NCBI RefSeq assembly: GCF_004168365.1
Contig: NZ_CP035704.1
Span: forward strand, 558,001-622,000
Source of the DNA: Pseudolysobacter antarcticus
GTDB lineage: Bacteria; Pseudomonadota; Gammaproteobacteria; Xanthomonadales; Rhodanobacteraceae
DNA: 64,000 bases
Direction of reading: 5' to 3'
Position numbers and translations under genes: made by a program
Part shown: positions 44,092 through 53,640 of the stretch, piece by piece
Layout of the letters: the number at the start of each line of letters is the position of its first letter
How positions within the stretch are numbered: the first letter of the stretch is position 1
Notes under the pieces: generated by a model
Database searches by the model: none
Told to the model about the DNA's origin: nothing
The model's input: the letters and a program-made list of their open reading frames with translations, nothing else

Positions 44092-45384
44092 ATGCAAAAC
44101 GTCACTCATCAGATTCAAGTCGATTGCGATCACGGCATTCGCCGTATTGTCGGCACCGGCGCGGTCAGGATTTTCGCGGCCTTGGCATTGCTGGTCTCAA
44201 TCTTCACTAGCATGTCGCTGGCGCAGGCGCGTCCGCCGGACAGCGAAATTTACGCGCTGGAGACCATCGGCACCAGTCTGAATGCCTATACCACCACCGG
44301 TTCCTCGGTATGGAACAACCATCACGGCTGGAGTACCAACACGCCGCCCGATGATCCGTGTGAAGGCGCGTGGTTCGGCGTGCAGTGCGATGCTGGCAAT
44401 CACCATATCGTCGGCATCGTCATTCCCAACAACAATGTCCACGGCACGCTGCCCGACGCCACGGTTTGGGCGAACCTGCCGCAATTGCTCTACATCTCGT
44501 TGAACAACGACTTCATTTCCGGCACGATTCCCGACCTGAGTGTGCTGCCGAACCTGCTCGATTTCAGCATCATCGGCGACAGCGATGTGTTCGGACAGTT
44601 TCCGGCTTATCTAACTGGCAGCATTCCATCACTGGCGGCGCTGACGCAACTGCAGACCTTGCGTATCGGCAGCAACCATCTCACCGGCTCGATCCCGGAT
44701 CTGAGCACGCTGACCAACCTGCAGACCATCGACGTCAGCAGCAACCAGTTGACGGGCACGATTCCCGACCTCACCAACAATACCCAGCTTAGCCTTGTCT
44801 CGTTCAGGAATAACTACCTCACCGGCAGTCTTCCGGCGTTGGCGCAGATCACTTTTTTGATGCGTTTTGAGGCCGGCGGCAACTATCTCACTGGCACCAT
44901 CCCGCCGATCGTCAGTCTGCAATATCTGAGCCGCTTCTACGTCAACAACAACCAGCTGACCGGGCCGATGCCGGACATCCACAACATGCCGGCGATGAAT
45001 GATTTGAACCTGAGCTACAACCAGCTCAGTGGTCCGATTGAGTGCCTAGGCGTGGCTGCGCCGTGCAGTAGCGGGTTGTCGCAACTGATAGCGATCGACG
45101 TCAGTCGCAACCAGCTTGGTGGGCCGTTTCCCACCCTCGATGGCCTCGGCAACCTGCAGTATTTCAAAGTCAGCTACAACCGCATCACCGGACCGATCAA
45201 GGCGATGCCGGCGCAACAACAGCAGATGATCAGCGAGGTTTGCCCGAACCCGATGAACCTGACTGCACAGCCCGGCATCGATGACTACTGGCCGAGCACG
45301 ATCCAAGGCAATCCGAATCCGTGGTGGGGCCCGGCCGGTGCCTACAATAGTTGCGATCTGATCCTGCGCGCCGAGTTCGATTGA
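44092..45384 (+). CDS. Secreted leucine-rich-repeat protein
   Basis: The 430-residue protein has a long N-terminal region with a hydrophobic segment (VRIFAALALLVSIFTSMSLAQA) that acts as a signal peptide. A cap with CEGAWFGVQCDAG follows, then about nine repeats of the plant type L-T-G-x-[IL]-P-[DPA]-L (LTGSIPDLSTLTNLQTIDV and LTGTIPDLTNNTQ, for example). This is a curved surface-binding solenoid. It ends in CDLILRAEFD, somewhat like the tails of other secreted proteins here. Plant-like LRR proteins are frequent in Lysobacterales. The partner is unknown. Confidence 0.8.
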   Translation: MQNVTHQIQVDCDHGIRRIVGTGAVRIFAALALLVSIFTSMSLAQARPPDSEIYALETIGTSLNAYTTTGSSVWNNHHGWSTNTPPDDPCEGAWFGVQCDAGNHHIVGIVIPNNNVHGTLPDATVWANLPQLLYISLNNDFISGTIPDLSVLPNLLDFSIIGDSDVFGQFPAYLTGSIPSLAALTQLQTLRIGSNHLTGSIPDLSTLTNLQTIDVSSNQLTGTIPDLTNNTQLSLVSFRNNYLTGSLPALAQITFLMRFEAGGNYLTGTIPPIVSLQYLSRFYVNNNQLTGPMPDIHNMPAMNDLNLSYNQLSGPIECLGVAAPCSSGLSQLIAIDVSRNQLGGPFPTLDGLGNLQYFKVSYNRITGPIKAMPAQQQQMISEVCPNPMNLTAQPGIDDYWPSTIQGNPNPWWGPAGAYNSCDLILRAEFD

Positions 45385-45526
45385 GTTTTGCCGCGGTCGA
45401 TTGTCTGCAGCGCCGATCCATCGGGATCGGCGTAACGGCAAACGCGCGCTGTGCATTTCGATTTTGCGAAACACAATCGCGCGTAATACTGCGCAGCAGG
45501 ATGCGGCGGGACTAAACTCGGCATCC

Positions 45527-46408
45527 ATGAATCCCATAAGTACAAACGCTTGGCTCAGCGCCGGCAATTTTTTCGAGCATCGCGGCCACCGCATCTTCTG
45601 GCGTGCGAGTGGCGCGCCTGACGCGCCGGTGCTTTTGCTGATCCACGGATTTCCCACGTCATCGTGGGATTGGGAAGCATTATGGCCCGAGCTGGCGCAG
45701 CGCTATCGGGTAGTAACGCTTGACATGATCGGCTTCGGATTTTCCGACAAGCCGCGCGATTACGAATATTCGATCCTCGATCAGGCGGATATCCACGAAG
45801 CGCTGCTGCGCCATTGCGATGTGAGCGCGTATCACATTCTCGCGCACGATTATGGTGATACCGTTGCGCAGGAATTGCTCGCGCGCAGTCTTGAGCCGGG
45901 CCAGCGTCCGCAGCTCGCCAGTGTGTGTTTTCTCAACGGCGGTTTGTTTCCTGAAACGCATCGCCCGGTGCTGGTGCAGAAGCTGTTGCTTTCGGCGCTC
46001 GGCCCACTCATCGCGAGGTTAACCAGCAAGCGCACCTTGGCGCGCAGTATGGCCCGAATCTTCGGACCGCAGACCCAGCCCAGCCCGATGCTGATCGATG
46101 CCTTCTGGCAGCTCATGACTTTGCACGATGGCTTGAAGATCCTGCCGCTGCTCATTCGCTACATGCCGGAGCGCCGGTTGCGGCGCGCGCGCTGGGTCGG
46201 CGCACTGCAGCAGGCCGGCGTGCCGTTGAAGCTGATCGATGGCACGCATGATCCGATCTCCGGCGCGCATATGGTGCAACGTTATCGCGAGTTGATCGCC
46301 GATCCCGATGTAACGGAATTGCCCGGCATCGGTCATTATCCGCAAGTGGAAGCGCCCGCCAGCGTGTTGGCTGCTTACCTCGAATTTCGCCAGAAATTTC
46401 TGCACTAA
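45527..46408 (+). CDS. Alpha/beta hydrolase of the haloalkane dehalogenase/epoxide hydrolase type
   Basis: From ATG 45527 this is a 293-residue protein. It has the oxyanion HGFPTSSWDW (His40-Gly41), the nucleophile elbow LAHDYGDTVAQ with Asp108, a DP in GTHDPIS and a closing GIGHYPQVEAP with the catalytic His. An Asp rather than Ser at the elbow marks haloalkane dehalogenases and epoxide hydrolases. The substrate is unknown. The open frame runs back to 45401, but the extra residues are unlike the family. It is monocistronic. Confidence 0.85.
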   Translation: MNPISTNAWLSAGNFFEHRGHRIFWRASGAPDAPVLLLIHGFPTSSWDWEALWPELAQRYRVVTLDMIGFGFSDKPRDYEYSILDQADIHEALLRHCDVSAYHILAHDYGDTVAQELLARSLEPGQRPQLASVCFLNGGLFPETHRPVLVQKLLLSALGPLIARLTSKRTLARSMARIFGPQTQPSPMLIDAFWQLMTLHDGLKILPLLIRYMPERRLRRARWVGALQQAGVPLKLIDGTHDPISGAHMVQRYRELIADPDVTELPGIGHYPQVEAPASVLAAYLEFRQKFLH

Positions 46409-46490
46409 ATATCGCGTGATAGTTTCCGCCGCCGCATTCCGTTCTTCTTGGTAGCACAAGCGGTGCTATCGACTTTGCAGGCGGCACACC

Positions 46491-47576
46491 ATGTCTCTAC
46501 TTTCTTCTAGGTTTCGTTTACCGAAGCCATCGATCATATTTTTGCCTTTGCTGGTTTTACTGCTCACATCAGCCGGCCACGCGGCAACGATAACAGTGGG
46601 TGGCGCGTGCACGCTGGTGGATGCGATTAACGCGGCCGAGACCGATATTGCGGTCGGCAATTGTGCGGCGGGCGCGGGTAACGACGATATCGTGTTGACG
46701 ACTGACGTCGTGCTTTCGCTAGCCAGCGGCACGACCGGTTTCGAGCCGACCGGGCTGCCGCCGATCACCACGTTGATCACGATCCACGGCAACGGCCATA
46801 CGATTTCGCGCGCCGCCACGGCTGCCAATTTCATGCTGATCACCGTGTCCAGCTCCGGCGTTCTGGCATTGGATACGGTCACGCTCAGCGGCGGTTCCGG
46901 CACGAACACGGGTGCGATAGAAAACGCCGGAAACCTCACCCTGCACAACACCACCATCGCCAATAATCATGGCCAGAATTGCGGCGGTATAATCAACGAA
47001 AACATATTAAACGTGACGGGTTCGCTGTTTGTCGGTAACAGCTCATCGGGCAACGCTGGCGCGATTTTCAACTACAGCGGCACCGCGATGTTGACCAATA
47101 CTACGATCTCCGGCAACAGCTCGGCGTTCGGCGGCGGGCTCAATAATAGCGCGTCGTTTTCGACCAAACCTGCGGCTATCGCCACGCTCGATCACTGCAC
47201 GGTGAGCGGCAACACGGCGACGTTTTCCGGCCAGAATTTCCTCAATCAAAACGACGCGCAACTCACGTTGAAGGCGACGCTGATCAACGGCGCCGACAAT
47301 TGCCAGGGCAATGCGCCAACGATCGACGGCGGACTCAATTTCGGTTCCGACGGTTCGTGTACCGGCACCGCACCATTGACCGGATTCGATGCCGCACTGC
47401 GCAACAATGGCGGCCCCAGCATGACGCACGCTTTGCTTCCAGGCAGCAGCGCCATCGATATCGGCGCTGCTTGCGGCCTCACTGATCAGCGCGGATTATT
47501 GCGCGATGCCCATTGCGATAGCGGCGCGTTCGAATATCTCGACAAGATCTTCGGCAACGGTTTTGAAGCGCCTTAG
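46491..47576 (+). CDS. Secreted beta-helix protein with choice-of-anchor Q-type domain
   Basis: This 361-residue protein has a signal peptide (SIIFLPLLVLLLTSAGHA) and a right-handed beta-helix body with repeated NNTTI- and GNS-type turns (LTLHNTTIANNHG, AMLTNTTISGNSSAFGGGLNN). The C-terminal region GGPSMTHALLPGSSAIDIGA and CDSGAFEYLDKIF is the choice-of-anchor Q pattern. It ends in KIFGNGFEAP, the GFE-type tail. The family is usually surface exposed or secreted; the target is unknown. It starts 82 bases after the hydrolase gene. Confidence 0.8.
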   Translation: MSLLSSRFRLPKPSIIFLPLLVLLLTSAGHAATITVGGACTLVDAINAAETDIAVGNCAAGAGNDDIVLTTDVVLSLASGTTGFEPTGLPPITTLITIHGNGHTISRAATAANFMLITVSSSGVLALDTVTLSGGSGTNTGAIENAGNLTLHNTTIANNHGQNCGGIINENILNVTGSLFVGNSSSGNAGAIFNYSGTAMLTNTTISGNSSAFGGGLNNSASFSTKPAAIATLDHCTVSGNTATFSGQNFLNQNDAQLTLKATLINGADNCQGNAPTIDGGLNFGSDGSCTGTAPLTGFDAALRNNGGPSMTHALLPGSSAIDIGAACGLTDQRGLLRDAHCDSGAFEYLDKIFGNGFEAP

Positions 47577-47671
47577 CGAGGCACGGCTGGCAGTATCTCG
47601 CGCGCTGAGATCGGTTCGACGTAGGATGATTGCCCGGCGTCAGCCAACCACCGAATCAGCAACACATCGTC

Positions 47672-48754
47672 ATGTCTCAGCAAGATTTTATCAAAGGTCG
47701 CGGCACCGCGATCCAGCCGAATGCGCGGTTTGAATCCACGCATACCGAGGCGCAGGACGATGGCTGGATCGGTGATCTGGAAGAAACGCCGCAGATCACG
47801 CGTACGCATATCACCGAGGAGCGCGCGCGTTCGATCATCAGCCACAATTCCTCGCCGGATGTGCCGATCGATGCATCGTTGAATCCGTATCGCGGCTGCG
47901 AACATGGATGTTCGTATTGTTTCGCCCGGCCCACGCATGCGTATCTCAATCTTTCGCCGGGTCTGGATTTCGAGACCAAACTCTTCGCCAAGACCAATGC
48001 CGCGGCAGTGCTCGAAGCCGAGCTGGCGAAACCGTCTTATCGCTGTGTCACGATTACGCTGGGCACGAATACCGATCCATATCAGCCGATCGAGCGGCGT
48101 TATGCGATCACGCGTCAGGTGCTGGAAGTGCTGGCGCGCACCCGCCATCCGGTCGCGATCATCACCAAGAATGCGTTGATCGAACGCGACCTAGATCTGC
48201 TCGTCGATCTGGCGCGCGACAATCTGGTGCGCGTGATGGTGTCGATCACGACGCTGGATAATCGCCTGTCGAGCAAGCTCGAACCGCGCGCGTCGGCGCC
48301 GCATCGGCGCATCGAAACCGTGCGCGCGCTCAGTGCCGCAGGTGTTTCGGTCAGCGTGCTGGTGGCGCCCGTGATTCCGATGATTACGGATCGGTTTCTT
48401 GAAGAAATCCTGCAGCGTTCGCACGCGGCTGGCGCGCAGAGTGCGGGTTACGTACTGATCCGTCTGCCGCATGAAGTGAAGGATATTTTTCGCGACTGGT
48501 TGCGTGTGCATTTCCCGGATCGCGCCGAACATGTGATGAGCCTGATCCAGCAGATGCGCGGCGGTCGCGATTACGATGCGCGCTTCGGCACGCGCATGAA
48601 AGGCGAGGGCGTATTCGCCGACCTGCTCAAGGCGCGTTTCGCGCGTATGCAGCGCCAACTCGGGCTGGGTTTGCGGTCGGAAAATCCGTTGAATACGAGT
48701 CTGTTTCAGCCGCCGCGCAAACTGCAGCCGCAAGGCGACTTGTTCGCGCGCTGA
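47672..48754 (+). CDS. PA0069-family radical SAM protein
   Basis: The protein starts at ATG 47672 (MSQQDFIKGRGTAIQPNARF) and has 360 residues; the frame runs back to 47630. It has RGCEHGCSYCFARPTHAY, giving the radical SAM cluster Cys76, Cys80, Cys83 in the CxxxCxxC order. It then has TLGTNTDPYQPIE, AIITKNAL and a barrel with SITTLD and APVIPMITD. This matches the PA0069/Rv2578c-type family, whose substrate is unknown. It is followed by rpiA on the other strand, 7 bases away. Confidence 0.9.
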   Translation: MSQQDFIKGRGTAIQPNARFESTHTEAQDDGWIGDLEETPQITRTHITEERARSIISHNSSPDVPIDASLNPYRGCEHGCSYCFARPTHAYLNLSPGLDFETKLFAKTNAAAVLEAELAKPSYRCVTITLGTNTDPYQPIERRYAITRQVLEVLARTRHPVAIITKNALIERDLDLLVDLARDNLVRVMVSITTLDNRLSSKLEPRASAPHRRIETVRALSAAGVSVSVLVAPVIPMITDRFLEEILQRSHAAGAQSAGYVLIRLPHEVKDIFRDWLRVHFPDRAEHVMSLIQQMRGGRDYDARFGTRMKGEGVFADLLKARFARMQRQLGLGLRSENPLNTSLFQPPRKLQPQGDLFAR

Positions 48755-48761
48755 GCCGGAA

Positions 48762-49406
48762 TTATTTGAGCGTTTCGGCGCCCACAATCACTACATCCGC
48801 GCGCCGATTCGCGAACAGGCCGACGCACACCACGCCGGTGATCTGGTTGTAGTCGGCTTCGAGCGCGACCGGATCGGTGATGCGCAAATTATGTACATCG
48901 AGAATCCAGTTGCCGTTGTCGGTAGTCACACCATCGCGCCAGACCGGCGTGCCGCCGCGTTTGACGATTTCACGCGCAACATAACTGCGCGCCATCGGGA
49001 TCACTTCGACCGGCAGCGGAAACTTGCCGAGCACGTCGACGCGCTTGATGCTGTCGATCATGCAGACGAACTTGCGCGATGCCGCGGCGATGATTTTTTC
49101 GCGCGTGAGTGCCGCGCCGCCACCCTTGATCAGGCAGCGCTGCGGATCGCATTCGTCAGCGCCATCGACATACACCGGAATTTCGCCCGCGCTATTGAGA
49201 TCAATCACGCGAATGCCGAGCTTCTTCAGCAGCGCCGTGCTCTGTTCCGAACTCGATACCGCTGCTTCGATACGATCAGCCCTGCGCCCGAGTTCCTCGA
49301 TGAAAAAAGCCACGGTCGAGCCGGTGCCGACACCAACGACGGTGCCATCTTCGATGTAGCGGATGGCTTGCTCGGCGGCCATGCGTTTTTGTTCGTCGCG
49401 ATTCAT
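48762..49406 (-). CDS. rpiA: Ribose-5-phosphate isomerase A
   Basis: RpiA interconverts ribose 5-phosphate and ribulose 5-phosphate in the pentose phosphate pathway. The 214-residue protein has the phosphate loop [13 protein letters not shown], the substrate segment [10 protein letters not shown] and the active-site loop [14 protein letters not shown]. All are present and the length is normal. It converges with the radical SAM gene and precedes the EVE gene by a short gap of about 80 bases. Confidence 0.97.
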   Translation of the reverse strand: MNRDEQKRMAAEQAIRYIEDGTVVGVGTGSTVAFFIEELGRRADRIEAAVSSSEQSTALLKKLGIRVIDLNSAGEIPVYVDGADECDPQRCLIKGGGAALTREKIIAAASRKFVCMIDSIKRVDVLGKFPLPVEVIPMARSYVAREIVKRGGTPVWRDGVTTDNGNWILDVHNLRITDPVALEADYNQITGVVCVGLFANRRADVVIVGAETLK

Positions 49407-49487
49407 GGGGTTTCGGCTTTATTAGTTGATCTGGCGATAATCTTGGTGATTATCGTTCGGACGTTTATACGGCTATTTATAAATCGA

Positions 49488-49940
49488 TCATTCCAGTGCG
49501 AGAATGAACTGCCATTGTTCCGCTGTGACTGGCAGTACCGAAAGCCGGTTGCCGCGACGGGTCAGGGCGAAGTCGCCGAGTTCGGGGCGCTCTTTCAATT
49601 CGTTCAAGCTGATCGTACGTTTCAGTTTGCGTTTGTAGCCGACATCGACCATCAGCCAGCGCGGTTCATCGTATTTGCTGCCGGCGTCGAAATAGTCGCT
49701 CTTGGGATCGAACTGGGTCGGGTCGGTGTACGCCGCGCACAGAATCTCGGCGATGCCGACCACGCCGGGCTCGGCGCAATTCGAGTGATAAAACAGCACA
49801 CCATCGCCTTTGCGCATGCCGTCGCGCATGAAGTTGCGCGCCTGATAATTGCGCACACCGTTCCATGGCTCGCGTTTACGTTGCTTGAGCATGTCGATGG
49901 AAAATTCTTCGGGTTCGGATTTCATGAGCCAATAGGCCAT
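49488..49940 (-). CDS. EVE-domain protein
   Basis: The 150-residue protein begins MAYWLMKSEPEEFSIDMLKQ and has WNGVRNYQARNFMRD, VLFYHSNCAEPGVVGIAEI and SKYDEPRWLMVDV. These are the EVE domain blocks, a fold that binds modified bases or RNA, related to YTH. ATG 49940 is chosen because it has CGAGGG upstream; a longer frame to 50015 reads into fau. It is 14 bases downstream of fau on the same strand, likely in one transcript. Confidence 0.92.
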   Translation of the reverse strand: MAYWLMKSEPEEFSIDMLKQRKREPWNGVRNYQARNFMRDGMRKGDGVLFYHSNCAEPGVVGIAEILCAAYTDPTQFDPKSDYFDAGSKYDEPRWLMVDVGYKRKLKRTISLNELKERPELGDFALTRRGNRLSVLPVTAEQWQFILALE

Positions 49941-49954
49941 CGTGTTTCCCTCGT

Positions 49955-50551
49955 TTAGCGAGTGCATGCAATCAACTCGCGCTCGGTCGCGACAAAGTCC
50001 ATGCGCACGTCCCACGTCTCGCCGGTCAGTTCCGGCAGTTCCTGCAAACTGTAGCCGATCCCGACCAGCAATGGCTTGCTTGGCCGTGCGCGATCCCGCA
50101 GGAACGCAAAACTGCGATCATAAAATCCACCGCCGAAACCGAGCCGATAACCGCCGCGGTTAAATCCGAGCAGTGGCAGCAAAACCAGATCCAGCGCGGC
50201 CGGCGCAATGCTGTCGGCGAACGCGACATCGGGCTCCGGAATGCCGTAGCGATTGGTGACCAGCGCCGCACCCGGACGCCACGCCGCAAAACTCAAATCG
50301 CGTTGCGGCTGGATCATCGGCAGGCAATACGTTTGTCCGCGCCGTAGCAGGCGCGATACGGCGGCATGCAGCGACAATTCACCAGCGCTCGCCCAATAGC
50401 CCGCGATAAACGCGCTGTCGAGAAATTGCGGCAATTGTTCGAGCGAGCGCGCCATACCTTCGGCGGCGGCAATGCGCGCGCCGGGCGCGAGGCCAGCGCG
50501 GCGCTCGCGCAGTTCCGTACGCTGGTTTTGACGGTTGCCGGGTGCGTTCAA
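49955..50551 (-). CDS. fau: 5-formyltetrahydrofolate cyclo-ligase
   Basis: This enzyme converts 5-formyl-THF to 5,10-methenyl-THF. The 198-residue protein has FIAGYWASAGELS, LPMIQPQRDLSF, YGIPEPD and the ATP-site loop YRLGFGGGFYDRSF. In many proteobacteria it lies downstream of zapA and 6S RNA, as here. A persistence or biofilm effect was seen in E. coli for the homologue ygfA. The start ATG is at 50551. Confidence 0.94.
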   Translation of the reverse strand: MNAPGNRQNQRTELRERRAGLAPGARIAAAEGMARSLEQLPQFLDSAFIAGYWASAGELSLHAAVSRLLRRGQTYCLPMIQPQRDLSFAAWRPGAALVTNRYGIPEPDVAFADSIAPAALDLVLLPLLGFNRGGYRLGFGGGFYDRSFAFLRDRARPSKPLLVGIGYSLQELPELTGETWDVRMDFVATERELIACTR

Positions 50552-50671
50552 GATCGATTCGCGCAGAGAAGGATGGATACGAATTCTACGCGACCGGCAG
50601 ACCGGCTTGATCGGATTCCAGAATACGCGGCACGGGCCGCAGCGGCATGAAAATCGACGCAGGTATCAAGA

Positions 50672-50716
50672 GCGCCGCTTGTATGGGTGCGCTGATCACA
50701 GCCATACAAGCGGCGC
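50672..50716 (-). terminator. Large hairpin at the 3' end of 6S RNA
   Basis: GCGCCGCTTGTATGG and CCATACAAGCGGCGC pair exactly around 15 bases. On the minus strand the hairpin is followed by TCTTGAT. It is placed right after the conserved 6S RNA sequence and before fau. Confidence 0.65.
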
Positions 50717-50880
50717 CCTCCACCATGACGATGCGCATCGAACGACCTTGATCCAGAGGATCAGGTGGGATAGCTGGCGAGGCCTTAGGCTTTCCGCACG
50801 AGGCGGACATGCACACAGCTTTCGACGCTGCTAACCCGGGTCGTTAAATAGGACCAAGGCATATGTAAGAATGCGCGGTC
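50717..50880 (-). ncRNA. ssrS: 6S RNA (ends approximate)
   Basis: On the minus strand between zapA and fau there is AGCAGCGTCGAAAGCTGTGT, GCCTCGTGCGGAAAGCCTAAGGCC, and CACCTGATCCTCTGGATCAAGG. The last two match the closing bulge and product-RNA hairpin region of 6S RNA as in other Lysobacterales. 6S RNA binds sigma-70 RNA polymerase and inhibits transcription in stationary phase. Its place between zapA and fau is the standard one. The 5' end is estimated, and the open frame on the plus strand here is only a shadow. Confidence 0.8.
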
Positions 50881-50903
50881 GTGAACAGCAGGGGACACCA
50901 GTG

Positions 50904-51206
50904 CTATTTTATGGAGCCTGCGAGCGCGCTATCAAGCTTTATTTTCAGCGCTTGCATGTGCTGCGAGATCGTGCTGGCTTCACTCTGATTGTGTTGCTTC
51001 AGCGTGACCAGTTCATGCGCGATATTCAGCGCCGCCAGCACCGCGATACGCTCGGCGCCGGGTGCACGCGCCGCGGCGCGAACCTCGCGCATCTTGCCAT
51101 CCAGATAACTTGCCGCAGCGAGCAGGCCGTCACGCTCATCCGGCGTGCAGGCGATCAGATACTCACGATCGAGGATATGTACCGTGACTGGTTCGGCCGC
51201 GCTCAT
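50904..51206 (-). CDS. zapA: Cell division protein ZapA
   Basis: ZapA stabilises the FtsZ ring. From ATG 51206 the protein has 100 residues: VTVHILDREYLIACTPDERDGLLAAASYLDGKM (quoted in part) and RIAVLAALNIAHELVTL, followed by a coiled coil tail. The start overlaps the stop of the preceding gene as ATGA. 6S RNA and fau follow it. A longer frame to 51356 is not used since it would overlap the neighbour. Confidence 0.93.
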   Translation of the reverse strand: MSAAEPVTVHILDREYLIACTPDERDGLLAAASYLDGKMREVRAAARAPGAERIAVLAALNIAHELVTLKQHNQSEASTISQHMQALKIKLDSALAGSIK

Positions 51207-51427
51207 GCGTTGCTCTCCAGCGATTTCAACCGCACGATCATCGCCTCGACGCGCGAGCGCGCACTCTCGTTTTTCGCGAGCAGACCGGCGCGTTCGGCCA
51301 CCAGTTGTTCCTGGCTGTGACGCAGGCTGCGGTTCTCTTCGCCGAGGCGGCGACACATCTCGATCAGACGATCAAGCTGCGTGCTGATGTCGCGCAGTTC
51401 CGGGAGCGTCGTGATCGTGTCGGTCAT
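51203..51427 (-). CDS. TIGR02449-family small coiled-coil protein
   Basis: A 74-residue helical protein: LRDISTQLDRLIEMCRRLGEEN (in part) and RSRVEAMIVRLKSLE. It resembles the TIGR02449 proteins found beside zapA in Lysobacterales and relatives. They are thought to aid cell division, but this is not established. The ATG 51427 leads to a stop overlapping zapA. Confidence 0.88.
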   Translation of the reverse strand: MTDTITTLPELRDISTQLDRLIEMCRRLGEENRSLRHSQEQLVAERAGLLAKNESARSRVEAMIVRLKSLESNA

Positions 51428-51592
51428 GACGTGGACTATAAGCAGGGTTGTCGGGTCCGGTCAACGCGCATCGCAGCGAGAACGCGGCGCGAGTGCGAAA
51501 TCGGTCGAGAGGATACTGTCCGAGATCACGCCCGGCGGCGCTGCTAGCGCTCGGGATGAGCTGGTAGAATAAGGCTGAACCTGATTTTGCCT

Positions 51593-52156
51593 ATGACCAT
51601 GAGCCCGCCATCCAGTATTTCCCATACCGACCTCGATACCGAATTGACCATGCTGCATTTCGGTCTCACCGCCAGTGATCTGCATGGTTCGCTGTGCGGT
51701 TTTTTATGTGGCGGCGGTCATGCCGATGCGCACAACTGGCTCGGCGCGCTCGCGATCGAGCCGATCGAAAGCATCGCGGGGAAAGCGCATCCGATGATCG
51801 ATCGACTGTATGCCGAGTGTCGCGATCAGCTCGATGATGTCGAACTGAGCTTCGAGCCGCTGCTACCGGATGTCGATGAAACCCTCGCCGCGCGGGCCGA
51901 GGCACTGGTCGAATGGTGTCGCGGTTTTCTCGGCGGCATCGGGCTGGCCGGGGTCGATTCGTCGAGTTCGCTATCCGATGATGGCAGTGAAATCCTCAAG
52001 GACTTTGCCGCGATTGCCGCGACGCATTTCGAATTCAAGGATGCCGAGGAAGACGAAACCGCGCTGTACGAAGTTATCGAATTCATCAGAGTCGGCGTAT
52101 TGTTGCTGCACACCGAATTGTGCGCGCCGCCTGGTGCTGGCGCGACGATGCACTGA
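51593..52156 (+). CDS. ygfB: UPF0149/YgfB-family protein
   Basis: The protein has the UPF0149 features LTASDLHGSLCGFLCGGG, NWLGAL, AEALVEWCRGFLGGIGL and a last helical part (ETALYEVIEFIRVGVLLLHTEL). In Pseudomonas YgfB influences antibiotic resistance regulation; in this strain the role is not known. ATG 51593 gives 187 residues; 51599 is an alternative. It lies before pepP, the usual gammaproteobacterial order. Confidence 0.92.
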   Translation: MTMSPPSSISHTDLDTELTMLHFGLTASDLHGSLCGFLCGGGHADAHNWLGALAIEPIESIAGKAHPMIDRLYAECRDQLDDVELSFEPLLPDVDETLAARAEALVEWCRGFLGGIGLAGVDSSSSLSDDGSEILKDFAAIAATHFEFKDAEEDETALYEVIEFIRVGVLLLHTELCAPPGAGATMH

Positions 52157-52211
52157 GTTTTGTCACTAGCGATTCAACCTCAGCGCCGCAAATTCCGCTT
52201 CGAGTAAACGC

Positions 52212-53546
52212 ATGATCGATCAGAAAGAATTCGCTCGCCGCCGTCGTCAGCTCATGCGCATGACCGGGCGCGATGCGATCACCATCGTGCCGGCGGCGCT
52301 CGAACGTATCCGCAATAACGATGCGCATTATCCGTATCGGCAAGACAGCGATTTCCATTACCTGACGGGTTTTGCCGAGCCGCAAGCGGTACTCGTGTTG
52401 ATTCCCGGTCGTGCGCATGGCGAATGCATCTTGTTCTGCCGCGAGCGAAATGCCGAGCGCGAAGCGTGGGACGGACACCGCTACGGCCAGGAAGGCGCGG
52501 TCGAAAAATTCGGCATGGACGATGCGTTTCCGATCGACGATATCGACGACATTCTGCCCGGCCTGATCGAAGGCCGCACACGTGTTTATTACCACTTCGG
52601 CCGCGATCCGGATTTCGATCTCAAGCTAATCGGCTGGGTCAATCATGTGCGCGCGCAAGTGAAGCAGGGCGCGCGTGCGCCGCATGAATTTGTCGCGCTC
52701 GGCCATTTGCTCCACGACCTGCGCTTGTTCAAATCGCGTGACGAACTGCGCGTGATGCGCAAGTCGGCGAAGATTGCGGCGGAGGCGCATGTGCGTGCGA
52801 TGCAACTGGCGCGTCCGGGAATGAGCGAGAACCAGATCGAAGCAGAGCTGTTGCATACCTTGCGCCGCCACGACGCGGTAGTGTCCTACGAGCCGATCGT
52901 CGGCAGCGGCGCGAATGCGTGCGTGCTGCATTACCGTGCGAACAACGGTCCGCTGCGCGACGGCGATCTGCTGCTGATCGATGCCGGCGCTGAATATCAG
53001 TGTTACGCCTCCGACATCACGCGCACGTTTCCGGTCAACGGAATCTTCAACGACGAGCAGCGCGCGTTGTACCAGATCGTGCTCGATGCACAGCTCGCCG
53101 CGATCGACGAAGTGCGCGCCGGTCGTCCGTTCGATGCCTATCACGATGCGGCCGTGCGCGTGATCACCGCGGGCCTGATCAAGCTCGGATTGCTCAAAGG
53201 CAGTGTCGAGAAAAATATCAGCGAAGCCAGCTACCGGCGTTTCTACATGCACAAGACCGGACACTGGCTCGGGCTGGATGTGCACGACGTCGGCGACTAC
53301 CGCATCGACGGCGTATTCCGCGAACTCGAACCCGGAATGGTCGTCACGGTCGAACCCGGCATTTACATCGCGCCCGATATGAAAAGTGTGCCGGCGAAAT
53401 GGCACGGCATCGGTATTCGCATCGAGGACGATGTTCTCGTCACGTCTGGCGATCCGGAAGTCATCAGCGCCGATGCGCCGAAAACCATCGCTGCGATCGA
53501 GGCCTTGATGGCCGCGGCGCGATCGACACAGGCCGAGCGCAAATAA
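52212..53546 (+). CDS. pepP: Xaa-Pro aminopeptidase
   Basis: PepP removes N-terminal residues before proline. The 444-residue protein has a creatinase-type N-terminal domain and the pita-bread core with metal ligands in LLIDAGAEYQCYASDITRTF (Asp and Asp), GHWLGLDVHDVGDY (His), TVEPGIYIAPDM (Glu) and GIGIRIEDDVLVT (Glu). Length and motif order are normal. It follows ygfB by 55 bases and precedes the VirJ-type gene. Confidence 0.97.
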   Translation: MIDQKEFARRRRQLMRMTGRDAITIVPAALERIRNNDAHYPYRQDSDFHYLTGFAEPQAVLVLIPGRAHGECILFCRERNAEREAWDGHRYGQEGAVEKFGMDDAFPIDDIDDILPGLIEGRTRVYYHFGRDPDFDLKLIGWVNHVRAQVKQGARAPHEFVALGHLLHDLRLFKSRDELRVMRKSAKIAAEAHVRAMQLARPGMSENQIEAELLHTLRRHDAVVSYEPIVGSGANACVLHYRANNGPLRDGDLLLIDAGAEYQCYASDITRTFPVNGIFNDEQRALYQIVLDAQLAAIDEVRAGRPFDAYHDAAVRVITAGLIKLGLLKGSVEKNISEASYRRFYMHKTGHWLGLDVHDVGDYRIDGVFRELEPGMVVTVEPGIYIAPDMKSVPAKWHGIGIRIEDDVLVTSGDPEVISADAPKTIAAIEALMAAARSTQAERK

Positions 53547-53640
53547 GGATACCGCGATGTTGTTGTTCGTCAGATTCGGCATATTTGCAGCCGCCGATAG
53601 TTTCCCCTGGTCGCAGCGGTCGCGCCGATTCGGCGGGTCG